Below, in pieces: positions 62,678 through 64,000 of a stretch of DNA of 64,000 nucleotides (the stretch's first letter is position 1; each line of letters begins with the position of its first letter). The stretch is from Microbacterium hydrothermale (GTDB taxonomy: Bacteria; Actinomycetota; Actinomycetes; Actinomycetales; Microbacteriaceae), in assembly GCF_004854025.1 (NCBI RefSeq), contig NZ_STGM01000006.1, positions 124,001-188,000 of the forward strand, read 5' to 3'. Both the position numbers and the translations under genes were made by a program. The notes beneath the pieces are model-generated. The model did no database searches. It saw only the letters and a program-made list of their open reading frames with translations, and was not told where the DNA came from.

Positions 62678-62764
62678 ATGCTGATCGCCGCCGAGCACGG
62701 TCGCGGGTCTCGTCCCGCGCCGATCTTCGGTGATCACTCCTACCGTTCCGAGCTCTATCAGTGA
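62678..62764 (+). CDS. Possible leaderless leader ORF (28 aa)
   Basis: A 28-codon frame (MLIAAEHGRGSRPAPIFGDH, ending SELYQ) starts 6 nt after TATGCT, the same spacing as in leaderless genes of this window, and ends 46 bp before the S-adenosylhomocysteinase-like gene. It might be a leader peptide that regulates the next gene. There is no run of any one regulatory codon, so the function is uncertain. Confidence 0.4.
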   Translation: MLIAAEHGRGSRPAPIFGDHSYRSELYQ

Positions 62765-62810
62765 GCCGGGTGCCGTCCCTCGTCACCTTCTCTCACTGAT
62801 CGGAACACCC

Positions 62811-63944
62811 ATGACCATCCGCACCTACCCGACCCCTCCCGCGCCCGGAATCGACTGGGCCGCCGCGCACATGCCCCTCACCCGCGAGGCCGTCCGAGAG
62901 CTCGGCTCCGTCTTCCGCGGGCTGCGCATCGCGATGTGCCTCCACATCGAACCGAAGACGGCTGTCCTCGTGCGCCTGCTCGCCGAGGCGGGAGCCGAGG
63001 TCTCGCTGACCGGTTCGCCCGGCACGACCCGCGAGGACGCGGCCGCCGATCTGCGCGAGCGGGGCGTCGCCGTCCACGCCGCGCGCGACGACGCTGCGCC
63101 CCGCGTCGCCGCGGTGCTCGCGAGCGACCCCCATCTCATCCTCGACAACGGGGGAGACTTGTTCCGAGGCGTCCTCGACGGTCATCCCGCCCCGCACCTG
63201 CGCGGCGGCACCGAGGAGACGACGACGGGTGGCATCGTCCTGCGTCGACGCGCGGCCGACGTGCGGCATCCGATCGTCGTCATCAACGACAGTCCGCTCA
63301 AACTGCTCGTCGAGAACCGCTTCGGGGTCGGGCAGTCGGTGGTCCAGGCGTTCATGAACGCGACGAACCTCATGATCCCCGGCTCCCGCGCCACGGTGGT
63401 CGGCTTCGGCCCCTGCGGGCGGGGGACCGCGCATACCCTGCGCCAGCTCGGAGCGGTGGTCACCGTGGCCGACATCGACCCTTACCGCGCTCTCGAGGCC
63501 TCGCTCGAGGGGTTCATCGTCGCGGATCTCGACGAGGCGCTGGAGCGCGCGCGTCTGGTGTTCCTGGCGACCGGGGCGCCGAAGGTGCTCGGCGCCGCGC
63601 AGATCGACCGGCTCGCGGACGGCGCGATCATCGCCGGCGTCGGCCACCACCCGTGGGAGATGGACCTCGAGGCCCTGGGGCAGCCCACCGCCGCCGAGGG
63701 GTTCCACGCCTCGTACGATCTCGCGGGCGGCCGCACGGTGCACGTGATCGCCGACACGAACATGGTCAACCTGGTCGCCGGGTTGGGCAATCCGATCGAG
63801 GCGATGGACCTCGGCCTGACGCTGCAGGCGCGTTCGCTGGCCGCCGTCGCGCGCGGCGAGGTCGAGCGCGGGGTGCATCCTGTTCCGGATGCGGTGGACC
63901 GCAGCGTCGCGGCGGCCTTCCTGCGTCGGCGGACGGCGGGCTGA
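62811..63944 (+). CDS. Divergent S-adenosylhomocysteine hydrolase-like protein
   Basis: 377-aa protein resembling SAHase but about 100 residues shorter. Kept: TEETTTGG with the conserved Glu, the Lys of NDSPLKLLVENRFGVGQSVV (usually NDSVTKSKFDN), and a Rossmann motif VVGFGPCGRGTAHTL in place of GYGDVGKG. Also GHHPWEMDLEAL for NxGHFDxEI. The FDN motif reads VEN, and a basic Arg replaces Lys in the NAD loop. It may bind NAD and a thioether-like or nucleoside substrate other than SAH. The start at 62811 follows GGAACACCC weakly. The 56 bp after the stop to the window end hold nothing I recognise. Confidence 0.75.
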   Translation: MTIRTYPTPPAPGIDWAAAHMPLTREAVRELGSVFRGLRIAMCLHIEPKTAVLVRLLAEAGAEVSLTGSPGTTREDAAADLRERGVAVHAARDDAAPRVAAVLASDPHLILDNGGDLFRGVLDGHPAPHLRGGTEETTTGGIVLRRRAADVRHPIVVINDSPLKLLVENRFGVGQSVVQAFMNATNLMIPGSRATVVGFGPCGRGTAHTLRQLGAVVTVADIDPYRALEASLEGFIVADLDEALERARLVFLATGAPKVLGAAQIDRLADGAIIAGVGHHPWEMDLEALGQPTAAEGFHASYDLAGGRTVHVIADTNMVNLVAGLGNPIEAMDLGLTLQARSLAAVARGEVERGVHPVPDAVDRSVAAAFLRRRTAG

Positions 63945-64000
63945 GGCGAGCTTCTCCTGGCGGCGTCTTCAATGCGCGGTGCTGACCGGTCGATTGGTCA

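Overview
The window is chromosomal DNA of a high-GC actinobacterium, most likely Microbacterium or a close relative in the Microbacteriaceae. This is inferred from the base composition, the complete menaquinone pathway, many leaderless genes with a TANNNT -10 box 6-8 nt before the start codon, an F420-type oxidoreductase, a DUF7882-type protein and the gene set in general. Coding density is high. I see no phage, insertion sequence, integrase or CRISPR array.

Left part (1-26 kb): respiratory-chain assembly. It opens with the cytochrome c maturation pair ResB (5' truncated by the window) and CcsB. A DUF559 endonuclease-like gene follows, surrounded by three copies of a long palindrome. Next is a TetR-controlled export operon (MMPL plus YhgE/Pip). 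Then come the menaquinone genes menC, menB, menE, menA, menD, menF, menG and a long-chain polyprenyl diphosphate synthase, mixed with housekeeping genes (DUF4229, PLDc_N, PPK2, DUF402). Between menC and menB lies a block holding an F420-type oxidoreductase and a Tat-exported RCC1-repeat protein, bracketed by two paralogous 60-aa proteins. An FprA-type ferredoxin-NADP reductase closes this part, with a 47-bp duplication in its 3' end.

Middle (26-46 kb): transport and small accessory genes. There is a complete sugar ABC importer (lipoprotein, two permeases, ATPase), an alpha/beta hydrolase, and a LacI-controlled pair of a DapA-family aldolase and an Nramp-fold transporter that lacks the usual metal ligands. 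These are followed by an acyl-CoA synthetase, an SGNH hydrolase, a rifampin ADP-ribosyltransferase (Arr), a DHFR-like reductase, YajQ, an FBP (EF-G-binding type) protein, a PfkB kinase and tRNA-Tyr. Several small secreted or unknown proteins, a peroxiredoxin and a MarR regulator next to a DUF7882 protein complete this part.

Right part (45-64 kb): a zinc-uptake locus (aztA divergent from aztB, then an AztD-like propeller, aztC and aztD) around a 15-bp Zur-type box. It is followed by LysR/putA (proline catabolism), a divergent PNPOx/MocR pair, MerR, a phytoene-desaturase-like FAD enzyme, inositol monophosphatase, an M23 peptidase, tRNA-Thr and tRNA-Met, and a divergent S-adenosylhomocysteinase-like gene preceded by a possible 28-aa leader ORF.

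The least explained signals are the triplicated palindromes around the DUF559 gene, the paralogous MTKK small proteins, the very frequent heptamer GGATGCC/GGCATCC (about a hundred copies by eye), the Nramp-like protein without DPGN/MPH, and the degenerate P-loop domain fused to the MMPL exporter.
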